From positions 7,523,501-7,587,500 of the forward strand of contig NZ_CP121668.1 of assembly GCF_029714425.1 (NCBI RefSeq): 64,000 nt of DNA, read 5' to 3'. Source of the DNA: Bradyrhizobium sp. CB2312. Its GTDB lineage: Bacteria; Pseudomonadota; Alphaproteobacteria; Rhizobiales; Xanthobacteraceae. The notes beneath the pieces were generated by a model. The model saw only the letters and a list, made by a program, of their open reading frames with translations. It was not told where the DNA came from and made no database searches. The first letter of the stretch is position 1. Each line of letters begins with the position of its first letter. Positions 7,570-15,721 of the stretch are shown piece after piece. The position numbers and the translations under genes are program-made.

Positions 7570-8997
7570 ATGAACATCAACCAATCCGCCACCCCTCCGC
7601 TTGCACCCGAGCTGATCGACCAATTCCGCAAGATCGTCGGCGACAAGCACGCCATCACCGATGCGGCCGACATCGAGGCTTACGTCACCGAGGAGCGCAA
7701 CCTGTTCCATGGCCGCACGCCGCTGGTGCTGCGTCCGGGCTCGACCGCGGAAGTCTCGGAAATCTGCAAGCTCGCCTCCGCGCACAGGATCGCGCTGGTG
7801 CCGCAGGGCGGCAATACCGGGCTCGTCGGCGGACAGACGCCGCATAATGGCGAGGTCGTGGTGTCGCTGCGCCGGCTCGACAAGATCCGCGAGGTCGACA
7901 CCGCCTCCAACACCATGACCTGCGAGGCCGGCGTCGTCCTGCAGATCGCGCAGCAGAAAGCGTCCGACGTGGACCGGCTATTTCCGCTGTCGCTCGGCGC
8001 CGAAGGCAGCTGCACCATCGGCGGCAATCTCTCGACCAATGCCGGCGGCACCGCCGCGCTCGCCTATGGCGTGGCGCGCGAGATGGCGCTGGGACTGGAA
8101 GTGGTGCTTGCCGACGGGCGGGTGCTCAACGTGCTGTCCAAGCTGAAGAAGGACAATACCGGCTACAATCTGCACAACCTCTTCATCGGCGCGGAAGGCA
8201 CGCTCGGCATCATCACCGCGGCGACGCTCAAGCTGTTTCCGAAGCCACGGGCGGTCGAGACCGCCTATGTCGGGCTGAAGTCGCCGGCGGCGGCGCTAAA
8301 ACTGCTGACGATCGCGCAGAGCGAGGCCGCGAACGCGCTGACGAGCTTCGAGCTGCTGTCGGAGATGGCGGTGGACTTCTCGGTGCGCCATGGCATCGAC
8401 GTGCGCGATCCGCTTGCGGAAAAACATCCGTGGTATGTGCTGATGGAATTGTCCTCGCCGAGCGACGACGCCCGCACGCCGCTGGAGACGATCCTCGGCC
8501 GCGCCATGGAAGAGGAAATCGTCGACGATGCCGTAATCGCGGCCAGCCTCGCCCAGCGCAACGCCTTCTGGAAGTTGCGCGAGGAAATGTCGTCGGCGCA
8601 GAAGCCGGAGGGCGGCTCAATCAAGCACGATATCTCGGTCCCAGTCGCTGCCGTTCCTGAATTCATCGAGGAAGCCAACGCCGCCGTCGTAAAACTGATC
8701 CCGGGCGCGCGGCCGGTGCCGTTCGGCCATCTCGGCGACGGCAATCTCCACTACAATGTCAGCCAGCCGATCGGCGCCGACACCGCGGACTTCCTCGCGC
8801 GCTGGCACGAGATGAATGCGGTCGTGTTCGAGATCGTGCTGCGCATGGGCGGCTCGATCTCGGCCGAGCACGGCATCGGCGTGCTCAAGCGCGACGAGCT
8901 GCCTGAGGTGAAGGACAAGACCGCGATCGAGCTGATGCGGTCGATCAAGGCGATGCTCGACCCGCTCGGCATCATGAATCCGGGGAAGGTGCTGTGA
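7570..8997 (+). CDS. FAD-linked oxidase, D-2-hydroxyacid (2-hydroxyglutarate/lactate type) dehydrogenase
   Basis: 475 residues from ATG 7570. The N-terminal PCMH FAD-binding domain contains the VPQGGNTGLVGG loop (about 77-88) and GGNLSTNAGG. The C-terminal FAD_oxidase_C domain contains PFGHLGDGNLHYN and, near the end, EHGIGVLKRDEL. This matches the GlcD/DLD/D2HGDH family, which oxidises a D-2-hydroxy acid to the 2-oxo acid and passes electrons to an ETF or quinone-linked acceptor. Which substrate is used is not visible. The GNAT gene overlaps its stop, so both are in one transcript with the Nudix gene. An ETF-QO gene exists at 58-60 kb. Confidence 0.9.
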   Translation: MNINQSATPPLAPELIDQFRKIVGDKHAITDAADIEAYVTEERNLFHGRTPLVLRPGSTAEVSEICKLASAHRIALVPQGGNTGLVGGQTPHNGEVVVSLRRLDKIREVDTASNTMTCEAGVVLQIAQQKASDVDRLFPLSLGAEGSCTIGGNLSTNAGGTAALAYGVAREMALGLEVVLADGRVLNVLSKLKKDNTGYNLHNLFIGAEGTLGIITAATLKLFPKPRAVETAYVGLKSPAAALKLLTIAQSEAANALTSFELLSEMAVDFSVRHGIDVRDPLAEKHPWYVLMELSSPSDDARTPLETILGRAMEEEIVDDAVIAASLAQRNAFWKLREEMSSAQKPEGGSIKHDISVPVAAVPEFIEEANAAVVKLIPGARPVPFGHLGDGNLHYNVSQPIGADTADFLARWHEMNAVVFEIVLRMGGSISAEHGIGVLKRDELPEVKDKTAIELMRSIKAMLDPLGIMNPGKVL

Positions 8998-9437
8998 GTG
9001 CTCTTGCGATCGATGCGATTGGGGATGCCGATGTCGAGAACGTTGTGGCGCTGTGGCAGCGCTGCGGCCTGACGCGGCCGTGGAACGATCCGCATGCCGA
9101 CCTCGCGCTGGCGCGGCGGCGTGACAATTCCACCGTACTGGTCGGCCGGGACAATGGTGCGATCGTGGCGACCGTCATGGTTGGCCATGACGGCCATCGC
9201 GGCTGGGTCTATTACGTCGCCGTCGACCCCGACTGCCAGAAGCGCGGCTATGGCCGGGCCATCATGGCGGCGGCCGAGGACTGGCTGCGGCAGGCCGGGA
9301 TTTCGAAGCTTCAGCTGCTGGTCCGGCGCGAGAATGCGCAGGCGACTGCGTTCTATGGCTCGCTCGGCTTCGAGCTGTCCACCTCCGTGATGTTCCAGAA
9401 GTGGCTCGACGGCCGCGCGACCACGCAAAGCAATTGA
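8994..9437 (+). CDS. GNAT family N-acetyltransferase (YpeA-like)
   Basis: 147 residues, starting GTG at 8994 so that it overlaps the upstream stop (GTGA), a sign of translational coupling. The GNAT core is present: VYYVAVDPD strand, then QKRGYGRAIM (acetyl-CoA pyrophosphate loop, residues 82-91), and the C-terminal ARENAQATAFYGSLGFE-like end (residues about 110-126). It most resembles YpeA-type GNATs. Substrate unknown. Confidence 0.9.
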   Translation: MSALAIDAIGDADVENVVALWQRCGLTRPWNDPHADLALARRRDNSTVLVGRDNGAIVATVMVGHDGHRGWVYYVAVDPDCQKRGYGRAIMAAAEDWLRQAGISKLQLLVRRENAQATAFYGSLGFELSTSVMFQKWLDGRATTQSN

Positions 9438-9446
9438 GATCCAGCC

Positions 9447-10028
9447 ATGACCATTTCCGACCGCGTCCGCATCAAGGACGTCCGCGTGCTCTCGGACAAC
9501 TGGACGCCCCTGAAGACCACGACGTTCGAGTACCGCCGCGCCAATGGCGAATGGCAGACGCAGCACCGCGAGACCTATGAGCGCGACAACGCCGCCGCCG
9601 TGCTGCCCTACAATCTCGGCCAGCGCACTGTGATCCTGGTGCGGCAGTTCCGCCTGCCGGCGTTCATCCGCGGCTACGACGATCTCCTGATCGAGGCGGC
9701 CGCCGGCGTGCTGGAGAACGCTTCGCCGGAAGAGCGCATCCGCGCCGAGGCGGAGGAAGAGACCGGCTATCGCCTGCACCATGTGCACAAGGTGTTCGAG
9801 GCGTTCATGAGCCCTGGCGCCGTCACCGAAAAACTGCACTTCTTCGTCGCCGAATACGAACCTTCGATGCGCGTCAGCGACGGCGGCGGCCTCGAGCACG
9901 AGGGCGAAGACATCGAGGTGCTGGAGCTCGACATCGACGAGGCGCTGGCGATGATCGCCGACGGCCGCATCATCGACGCCAAGGCGATCATGCTGCTGCA
10001 ATACGCAGCGCTGCATGTTTTCAGGTGA
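9447..10028 (+). CDS. Nudix hydrolase, NudK-like (GDP-mannose/ADP-ribose type)
   Basis: 193 residues. It begins with the NudK-type lead (RVRIKDVRVLSDNW) and an N-terminal strand region (TTFEYRRANGEW). The Nudix motif appears in the NudK variant, EAEEETGYRL preceded by G-V-L and a short acidic stretch; catalytic Glu residues of EEETG are present. Length and order fit GDP-mannose or ADP-ribose pyrophosphatases of the NudK/NudF group. It is cotranscribed behind the GNAT gene with 9 nt between them. Confidence 0.88.
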   Translation: MTISDRVRIKDVRVLSDNWTPLKTTTFEYRRANGEWQTQHRETYERDNAAAVLPYNLGQRTVILVRQFRLPAFIRGYDDLLIEAAAGVLENASPEERIRAEAEEETGYRLHHVHKVFEAFMSPGAVTEKLHFFVAEYEPSMRVSDGGGLEHEGEDIEVLELDIDEALAMIADGRIIDAKAIMLLQYAALHVFR

Positions 10029-10029
10029 G

Positions 10030-10066
10030 AGCTCTCTTCACCTCGCCCCGCTTGCGGGGAGAGGGA
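10030..10066. repeat. Short CTCTCCCCGC-type repeat fragment
   Basis: Contains CACCTCGCCCCGCTTGCGGGGAGAGGG, the hairpin core shared with the repeats at 14281, 26463 and 38141, but without the long inverted partner seen there. It lies between the NudK gene and the GrdB-like gene. Confidence 0.45.
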
Positions 10067-10189
10067 GCGCACCTGCCGCGCGGCGAGCCATCGCGGTAAG
10101 CAATTCAGACCTGCGCCGCCCTTCCCCCGGTTGAGCAACCCCAAAACTATCTCTAGTCTGGCTTCAACCAAGAACCAGGAGACGCGCCC

Positions 10190-11119
10190 ATGTCCGCTCC
10201 GCGCGACGACGAATTCGGCTTTGCGCCCGACTATGACTCCCCCGTCCCCTATATGCAGCGCACGCGGGATTATTACACCGCGATCGGCTACACCACGCCG
10301 TATCGCTGGGCGCATTACACCGAGGCGCCGTTCCAGCCGCTGAAGAAGCCGCTGGCGCAATCGCGGGTGACCCTCATCACTACCGCTGCGCCGTACGATC
10401 CGGCCAAGGGCGACCAGGGGCCGGGCGCGGCGTATAACGGCGGCGCGAAATTCTACCAGGTCTACGACGGCGACACGTCGCAGCAGCACGATTTGCGCAT
10501 CTCCCACATCGGCTACGACCGCAAGCATACCACGGCGACCGACAGCGGCACCTGGTTTCCGCTGCCGCAGTTGCTGAAGGCTAGCGCCGCCGGACGCATC
10601 GGCGAAGTCGCCCCGCGCTTCTTCGGCGCGCCGACCAATCGCAGCCATCGCGTCACGATCGACACCGACGCGCCGGAGATTCTGGCGCGCTGTCTTGCCG
10701 ACAAGGTCGACGTCGCCGTGCTGGTGCCGAACTGCCCGGTCTGTCACCAGACCACCGCGCTGGTGGCGCGGCACCTGGAGCGCAACGGCATCCCGACCGT
10801 GATCATGGGCTGCGCCAAGGACATCATCGAGCACGCCGCCGTGCCGCGGTTCCTGTTCTCCGACTTCCCGCTCGGCAACTCCGCCGGCAAGCCGCACGAC
10901 GTCGCCTCGCAGGCACAGACGCTGGAGCTGGCCTTGAGGTTGCTGGAGACCGCGAGCGGTCCGCAGACCACCATGCAGTCGCCATTGCGCTGGAGCGAGG
11001 ACGCCTCCTGGAAGCTCGACTACAACAACGTCGCGCAGCTGTCGCCGGAGGAGCTGGCGCGCCGCCGCGCCGAATTCGACAAGCAGAAGGAGATCGCGCG
11101 CGGCAACCGCGCCGCCTGA
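10190..11119 (+). CDS. GrdB-like glycine/sarcosine/betaine reductase selenoprotein B family protein
   Basis: 309 residues. Contains ISHIGYDRKHTT-type N-terminal core (about 104-115) and a VPNCPVCHQT motif at about 179-188 with Cys182 and Cys185. These match the selenoprotein B / D-proline reductase family, where clostridial members reduce glycine, sarcosine or betaine. No selenocysteine codon is seen and no GrdA or thioredoxin partner is adjacent, so true reductase activity is doubtful. Ribosome site AGGAG lies before ATG 10190. A class III CoA-transferase follows after 36 nt, suggesting a shared pathway. The family assignment is by motif recognition, not search. Confidence 0.6.
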   Translation: MSAPRDDEFGFAPDYDSPVPYMQRTRDYYTAIGYTTPYRWAHYTEAPFQPLKKPLAQSRVTLITTAAPYDPAKGDQGPGAAYNGGAKFYQVYDGDTSQQHDLRISHIGYDRKHTTATDSGTWFPLPQLLKASAAGRIGEVAPRFFGAPTNRSHRVTIDTDAPEILARCLADKVDVAVLVPNCPVCHQTTALVARHLERNGIPTVIMGCAKDIIEHAAVPRFLFSDFPLGNSAGKPHDVASQAQTLELALRLLETASGPQTTMQSPLRWSEDASWKLDYNNVAQLSPEELARRRAEFDKQKEIARGNRAA

Positions 11120-11155
11120 CGTCCTCCAACAAAAACAAACCAAGGGGAGAGCGAC

Positions 11156-12349
11156 GTGACGCGACCGTTCGAGGGCGTGAAGATCCTGGACTTCACGCAA
11201 GTGCTGGCCGGCCCCTATGCGAGCTACCAGCTCGCGCTGCTGGGCGCCGACGTCATCAAGGTCGAGCGGCGCGAGGGCGAGGACATGCGCCGCACGCCGC
11301 TCTCCCGCGAATGGGCCGAACGTGGCCTCGCGCCGGCCTTCCAGGCCATCAACGGCAACAAGCGCAGCCTGACGCTGGACTTGCAAAAGCCTGACGCGAT
11401 CGCGATCGTGAAGAAGCTCGCCGCGACCGTCGACGTCGTCATGGAAAATTTCCGCCCCGGCGTGATGGACAAGCTCGGCATCGGCTATGAAGCACTCTCC
11501 GCGATCAATCCCAAGCTGATCTATTGCGCGGTGTCAGGTTTTGGCCAGACCGGCCCGGACCGCTTGCGGCCCGGCTATGACGGCAAGATGCAGGCGCTGT
11601 CGGGCATCATGGCGATCACCGGCCATCCCGAGACCGGGCCGACGCGCGCGGGTTTTGCGGTGTGCGACGTGCTCTCGGGTGCGACGGCGGCGTTCGGCGT
11701 GTCGAGCGCGCTCTACCAGCGCGACCGCACCGGCAAGGGGCAGCTGATCGACGTCTCCATGCTGGAGGCGACGATGGCGTTCCTCTCGGGCCAGATCGCG
11801 GACTGGTCGGTCGCCGGCCATCGCCAGCAGCTGTCGGGCAACCAGGCGGTGAGCCGCAGGACCACGGCGAATTTGTTCAGATGCGGCGACGGCCACATCC
11901 TGCTCGCCGTCAACAACGAGAAGCAGTATCGCGCGCTGATGACGACGCTCGGCCGCGCGGACACGCTGTCCGATCCGCGCTTCGCCGACTGGTTTTCGCG
12001 CAACGAGAACGAGCCAGCCCTGCGTGCCATCATCGAGGAGGCGCTCGCGGCAAGGCCGGCGCGCGAATGGGAGAAAATTCTCGAGGACGCCGGCGCGCCC
12101 TGCGCCAGCATCTGGAAAGTCGAGGAGGTCATCGACCATCCGCAGATTGCCGCGCGGGGTGCCATCCAGGAATTGGACACGCCCTACGGCCGCCTGCGCT
12201 TCGCCGGCAGCGGCTTCAAGCTCGCGCATGGCGGCGGACGGCTGGACCGGATGGCGCCGGAGCTGGGGGCGGATACGGATGCGGTGCTGGGTGAGCTGGG
12301 ATTTGATGCTACGGAGATCGCGGCGCTCAGGGCAAGGGAGATTGTCTAA
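11156..12349 (+). CDS. Class III CoA-transferase (CaiB/BaiF family)
   Basis: 397 residues from a GTG start at 11156, ribosome site AGGGGAG 8 nt before. It begins FEGVKILDFTQVLAGPYASYQLALLGADVIKVE-like, the family signature (about residues 5-37), with NGNKRSLTLDL at 67-77 and the catalytic Asp at about 171 in FAVCDVLSG. C-terminal WKVEEVIDHPQIAARG is typical. The enzyme moves CoA between acyl acceptors (e.g. formyl/oxalyl or carnitine-type). Paired with the GrdB-like gene; substrate unknown. Confidence 0.92.
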   Translation: MTRPFEGVKILDFTQVLAGPYASYQLALLGADVIKVERREGEDMRRTPLSREWAERGLAPAFQAINGNKRSLTLDLQKPDAIAIVKKLAATVDVVMENFRPGVMDKLGIGYEALSAINPKLIYCAVSGFGQTGPDRLRPGYDGKMQALSGIMAITGHPETGPTRAGFAVCDVLSGATAAFGVSSALYQRDRTGKGQLIDVSMLEATMAFLSGQIADWSVAGHRQQLSGNQAVSRRTTANLFRCGDGHILLAVNNEKQYRALMTTLGRADTLSDPRFADWFSRNENEPALRAIIEEALAARPAREWEKILEDAGAPCASIWKVEEVIDHPQIAARGAIQELDTPYGRLRFAGSGFKLAHGGGRLDRMAPELGADTDAVLGELGFDATEIAALRAREIV

Positions 12350-12359
12350 AACTCCGCAG

Positions 12360-12452
12360 CCGTAGGGTGGGCAAAGCGAAAGCGTGCCCACCATTGCGCG
12401 TTGAGGAGAGAGATCGTGGGCACGGCGCGTTGCGCCTTTGCCCACCCTACGG
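12360..12452. repeat. CGTAGGGTGGGCAAAG palindromic repeat (copy 1)
   Basis: Outer arms CGTAGGGTGGGCAAAG-like and CTTTGCCCACCCTACG can pair across about 93 nt, with inner GCGTGCCCACC / GTGGGCACG arms. Three further full copies are at 47512-47605, 54979-55076 and 60727-60820, and a half copy at about 21991-22012. No ORF. A dispersed hairpin element. Confidence 0.85.
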
Positions 12453-12469
12453 CAGCTGCGGCAGCGCAG

Positions 12470-13228
12470 CTAGAACAACGACCCCTGCCCGTCATCGGCC
12501 GAGCTCGCTGCAACCTTCCGCGCCGCCTTCCTCGGCTTCGGCGCCTCCGCCTCCATCTCCTCCGCACTGATCGGCAACAGCAGCTGCTCGTCGTCATTGG
12601 CGACGCGGTTGACGCGGGTGGAGACGGGGTGCCAGGCGAATTCGCCGATGCGTGGGGCCGTCATCATCGATAACACATGATCGACCTCGTCACCGCGGAT
12701 CTCGAGCCAGCGCTCGAAATCGCGCGGGCTGATGGTGACGGGCACGCGGTCATGCAGCGTGGCCAGATCCTCGCCCGCCGCGGCTGTGACGATCGCGACC
12801 GTGTCGAGCTCCTCGCCGTTCGGCCCGACCCAGGTCTCGAACACCGCCGCGAAACCAAGCGGCTCGCCATCGGCGCGGTGGATGAAGAAGGGCTGCTTGC
12901 GGCCCTCGATGGTTTTCCACTCGTAATAGCCGTCGGCCGGAATCAGCCCGCGGCGGCGGCGTATAGCCTTCTTGAACGCGGGCTTCTCCAGCACCGTCTC
13001 CGAGCGGGCGTTGATCAGCAACGTGAATCCCTTGGGATCCTTGACCCAGCTCGGCAGCAGGCCCCAGCGCATCAGGCGGAAATGGCGTGCGCCATTCTCG
13101 ACCAAAACGACCGGAATCGGTTGTGTCGGGGCGACATTGTACCGTGGCGGGAAATTCGGCTGCTCGATATAGCCGAACAGTTGCCGTAAAGCCGCGGGGG
13201 CTGAAGTTATGACGAAGCGTCCACACAT
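12470..13228 (-). CDS. SOS response-associated peptidase (SRAP/YedK family)
   Basis: 252 residues beginning MCGRFVIT, with the catalytic Cys at position 2, which forms a thiazolidine with abasic DNA in YedK/HMCES. Also present: the WGLLPSW motif (about 55-61), the INARSE motif with Asn73, the PADGYYEW motif with Glu103, and LHDRVPV with His159. All active-site positions expected for the SRAP family are intact. Its role is protection of abasic sites in single-stranded DNA. Divergent from the next gene with a short shared promoter region. Confidence 0.95.
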   Translation of the reverse strand: MCGRFVITSAPAALRQLFGYIEQPNFPPRYNVAPTQPIPVVLVENGARHFRLMRWGLLPSWVKDPKGFTLLINARSETVLEKPAFKKAIRRRRGLIPADGYYEWKTIEGRKQPFFIHRADGEPLGFAAVFETWVGPNGEELDTVAIVTAAAGEDLATLHDRVPVTISPRDFERWLEIRGDEVDHVLSMMTAPRIGEFAWHPVSTRVNRVANDDEQLLLPISAEEMEAEAPKPRKAARKVAASSADDGQGSLF

Positions 13229-13291
13229 CCTTGGGCGTCCATATAGGGTCCGTTCAGGTCCTTTTAACCCCGAACGTTAACACTGCCGCCG

Positions 13292-13792
13292 ATGAGCTCA
13301 ATGGCCTCCCAACCCGCGCGGACGCATGTACAGACGGGCCCCGAGGCCGCCGCCTGGGCCGAACGGCTGCGCGTGGCCAACATCAACCCGCGGACCGGGC
13401 TTGCCACCGACTATCTCAACCATTTCAATGAAGCCGTGATGCTGCTGGAAATGGTCCCCGACATGCCCGAATGCGCGGAAGATTTTCTGACCTGGTCGCC
13501 GCTGTCCTATGCCGAGCATTTCACCGCGTCCAATTTCAAGGCACGGGATCTCGCCATCGAGGCCTATGAGAAGGCCGATCCGAACGTGCGTGCCCAGTTC
13601 GACCACATCACCGACACCATGACCTCGATCCTGACCGCGGTCGGCTCGGCCATGCGCGAGGTCGAGAAGGATACGACCCGCGTCCGCCTCGCCGAGCAGG
13701 CCACACTCTGGGTCAAGCCGCTGATCGCGGCCTGCGGCGGCATCATCAATGGCGGCGCGGAGGCCGACGTCGACACCATCATGGCCAACTGA
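13292..13792 (+). CDS. Conserved hypothetical protein (166 aa)
   Basis: 166 residues, no signal or membrane helix. It contains a helical middle (AEDFLTWSPLSYAEHFTASNFKARDLAIEAYEKAD; about 62-96) and an end rich in Ala/Gly. Resembles conserved hypothetical proteins of rhizobia, function unknown. A second in-frame ATG at 13301 could be the real start. Upstream CGTTAACAC may be part of the promoter shared with the divergent SRAP gene. Confidence 0.7.
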   Translation: MSSMASQPARTHVQTGPEAAAWAERLRVANINPRTGLATDYLNHFNEAVMLLEMVPDMPECAEDFLTWSPLSYAEHFTASNFKARDLAIEAYEKADPNVRAQFDHITDTMTSILTAVGSAMREVEKDTTRVRLAEQATLWVKPLIAACGGIINGGAEADVDTIMAN

Positions 13793-13795
13793 GCC

Positions 13796-13825
13796 AGGTC
13801 CTTTAAGAGCAGGTCCTTTAAGAAA
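13796..13825 (+). repeat. 15-nt tandem duplication before Nudix start codon
   Basis: AGGTCCTTTAAGAGC at 13796-13810 is followed directly by AGGTCCTTTAAGAAA at 13811-13825, and the ATG of the Nudix gene starts at 13826. The two units differ at two positions. It may be a recent slippage duplication that also changes the leader or ribosome site. Confidence 0.7.
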
Positions 13826-14260
13826 ATGTCGGCGGTCGTTCAGCCCACCCATCCCCAGATCGCGGTCAGTGCCGCGATTTTTCGCAACAGTAAGGTGCTG
13901 CTGACCCGCCGCGCCCGTTCGCCCGCCAAAGGCTTCTATTCGCTCCCGGGTGGCCGGGTCGAGTTCGGCGAATCGCTACACCAGGCGCTCAAGCGCGAGG
14001 TCGACGAGGAGACCGGGCTGGACATCGAGATCATCGGCCTTGCCGGCTGGCGCGAGGTGCTGCCCAGCGCGCCCGGCGCCGGGCACTACCTGATCATGTC
14101 CTTTGCCGCCCGCTGGGTGGCCAGGGAACCGGCCCTCAACGACGAGCTCGACGATTACCGCTGGATCGCCCCGGACGCCTTGGCGAGCCTGGGCGACCTC
14201 AAGCTGACCGGGGGGCTCGAGGAGGTCATCCAGTCCGCTGCGCGCCTGGTTGGCCCCTGA
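13826..14260 (+). CDS. Nudix hydrolase (ADP-ribose pyrophosphatase-like)
   Basis: 144 residues with a complete Nudix box: G-R-V-E-F-G-E-S-L...A-L-K-R-E-V-D-E-E-T-G-L at about residues 35-56. The N-terminal strand AVSAAIFRNSKVLLTRRA is followed by LPGGRVEFGE. Short, so likely a small pyrophosphohydrolase. Substrate not visible. Leader contains the tandem 15-nt repeat. Confidence 0.88.
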   Translation: MSAVVQPTHPQIAVSAAIFRNSKVLLTRRARSPAKGFYSLPGGRVEFGESLHQALKREVDEETGLDIEIIGLAGWREVLPSAPGAGHYLIMSFAARWVAREPALNDELDDYRWIAPDALASLGDLKLTGGLEEVIQSAARLVGP

Positions 14261-14280
14261 CCGAGCCGCGAGCTCTGACA

Positions 14281-14412
14281 CCTCTCCCGCTTGCGGGAGA
14301 GGTCGCTTCGCATCGTAGATGCGAGGCGGGTGAGGGCTTTCGCCTCTAGGGGGTTCTCGCCCGCGGAGATACCCTCTCCCCGACCCTCCCCCGCAGGCGG
14401 GGGAGGGAGCGC
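14281..14412. repeat. CTCTCCCGC hairpin repeat cluster
   Basis: Contains a CCTCTCCCGCTTGCGGGAGAGG hairpin and a second CCCTCCCCCGCAGGCGGGGGAGGGAG hairpin on the way to the next gene. The same family occurs at 26463-26617 and 38141-38277. No coding sense. Confidence 0.6.
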
Positions 14413-14468
14413 ACCACCCGCGCGGCTCCGCCTTGCGCCCGTCGCCCCGAGGGGGCATACAGCCGCCG

Positions 14469-14846
14469 ATGTCCACGCGATTTCTGGCCATTTTTGCCCT
14501 GCTTCTCGCCTGCGCCTCCGTGCCCGCGAGGGCCCAGGACGTGGCGGCGCCGTTTGACGCCGATTTGCAGCGGCTGGCGGAGATCCTGGGTGGCCTGCAC
14601 TATCTGCGCGGCATCTGCGGCTCCAACGAGGGCAACAAATGGCGCAGCGAGATGCAGGCGCTGATCGATGCCGAAACCCCCTCCGGCGAGCGCCGCACCC
14701 GCATGATCGCCGGCTTCAACCGCGGCTATAACGGCTTCCAGCAGACCTACCGGAGCTGCACGCCGGCGGCGACGGTGGCGATCCGCCGCTATATCGAGGA
14801 AGGCTCGAAGATCTCGCGCGATCTCACGGCGCGCTACGCGAACTGA
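14469..14846 (+). CDS. Secreted TIGR02301-like protein (125 aa)
   Basis: 125 residues from ATG 14469: MSTRFLAIFALLLACASVPARAQ is a clear signal peptide with cleavage after ARA-Q. The mature part has a conserved C/GSN pattern (GICGSNEGNKWRSEMQ) and ends with EEGSKISRDL. It matches the TIGR02301 family of secreted alphaproteobacterial proteins, of unknown function. A longer in-frame start (14433) would place the signal peptide inside and is less likely. Confidence 0.8.
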   Translation: MSTRFLAIFALLLACASVPARAQDVAAPFDADLQRLAEILGGLHYLRGICGSNEGNKWRSEMQALIDAETPSGERRTRMIAGFNRGYNGFQQTYRSCTPAATVAIRRYIEEGSKISRDLTARYAN

Positions 14847-14858
14847 GGTCTCTCCCCT

Positions 14859-14982
14859 TGTCATTCCGGGGCGCGCGCAGCGCGAGCTATGGTGCGCAAT
14901 TGCGCACCTGAGAATCCATCCCACCACCGACTCTGCAGCCCGATGGATTCCGGGTTCGCACTTCGTGCGTCCCGGAATGACA
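14859..14982. repeat. TGTCATTCCGGG...CCCGGAATGACA palindromic repeat
   Basis: 12-nt arms TGTCATTCCGGG and CCCGGAATGACA (14971-14982) enclose about 100 nt, including GAATCCATC/GATGGATTC that also pair. A related copy is at 44238-44334. Dispersed repeat family. Confidence 0.75.
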
Positions 14983-15119
14983 GTGACGGGAACCTGTCAT
15001 CACTTTGTTCACAGCCGTTAACCGTTCCTAAAGATGTGCCCTAGCGGTCGTTAACACCCGTGCTACACCTCTCTCACAGCGCATCGCCGTGGATCGCGCC
15101 CCAGCCCTGACCGAGTTGC

Positions 15120-15386
15120 ATGAGCCAGCCGATTTCCTACGCCCCCGCCCGCGCGCCGCTGCCCGATCACGAGCAGAAGCAGGCTGCCTTGAGCTATCTC
15201 AACGAGGCCTGGGCCGAGGCGCGCCATGACGGCGTCGACGGCGATTGCCTGGCGCAGGCAAGCCTGTTCGCCGCCTTCGCCGAGCTGGTCGGCACCTATG
15301 GCGAGGATGCGGTGGCGAAATTCGTCGAGGGCCTTCCTGGCCGCGTGCGCAACGGCGAATTCTCGGTCGGCGTCTCCAGGCAGTAG
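15120..15386 (+). CDS. Conserved hypothetical protein (88 aa)
   Basis: 88 residues, mostly helical: EQKQAALSYLNEAWAEARHDGVDGDCLAQASLFAAFAELVGTYG (about 18-60). No signal sequence. Resembles small conserved hypothetical proteins in Bradyrhizobium. It ends 3 nt before the stop of the convergent cupredoxin gene. The 270-nt gap upstream has TTAACCGTTCCTAAA (15018-15032), which resembles a CtrA-type box with one mismatch, but this is weak. Confidence 0.65.
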   Translation: MSQPISYAPARAPLPDHEQKQAALSYLNEAWAEARHDGVDGDCLAQASLFAAFAELVGTYGEDAVAKFVEGLPGRVRNGEFSVGVSRQ

Positions 15387-15389
15387 GCG

Positions 15390-15710
15390 CTACGGCTCGA
15401 TTTTGAGCGTCGCTTTCATGTTGGGATGATAGCGGCAGTAATACTCGACCGTTCCCGCTTTCTTCAGGACGAACGACACCGACTTCTTCGGCGGCAGCGT
15501 CACGTCGAAATCGCCGTTCTTCGCGGTGGCGGTGTGGGCGAAGACGTCCTTGTTGATCCAGTTGATGGTGTCGCCCACCTTCGCCGACACCTCAGCCGGT
15601 GAGACCACGAGATTCTCCATCGCGATCTCGATCGTCGCGGCGTGTGCCGGGACAACCATCGACATGAAGATGGCCGCAAGCGCGATCGATGCGAGGCGTC
15701 CCGGCTTCAT
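15390..15710 (-). CDS. Cupredoxin (plastocyanin/amicyanin-like, secreted)
   Basis: 106 residues. N-terminal signal peptide (MKPGRLASIALAAIFMSM..AHAA). The mature part is a small cupredoxin: GDTINWINKDVFAHTATA carries the first copper His (about 60), and YYCRYHPNM near the end carries Cys, His and Met ligands. Periplasmic electron carrier or copper chaperone. Same strand and 11 nt from the DUF4142 gene, likely one operon. Confidence 0.9.
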   Translation of the reverse strand: MKPGRLASIALAAIFMSMVVPAHAATIEIAMENLVVSPAEVSAKVGDTINWINKDVFAHTATAKNGDFDVTLPPKKSVSFVLKKAGTVEYYCRYHPNMKATLKIEP

Positions 15711-15721
15711 CTCACACGCTC

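Noticed and set aside
8751..10016. 421-residue minus-strand frame across several genes
   Set aside because: It covers three plus-strand genes with clear families; it is a GC-driven shadow.
15018..15032. TTAACCGTTCCTAAA as a CtrA binding site
   Set aside because: One mismatch to TTAA-N7-TTAA and no supporting context; chance matches are common.
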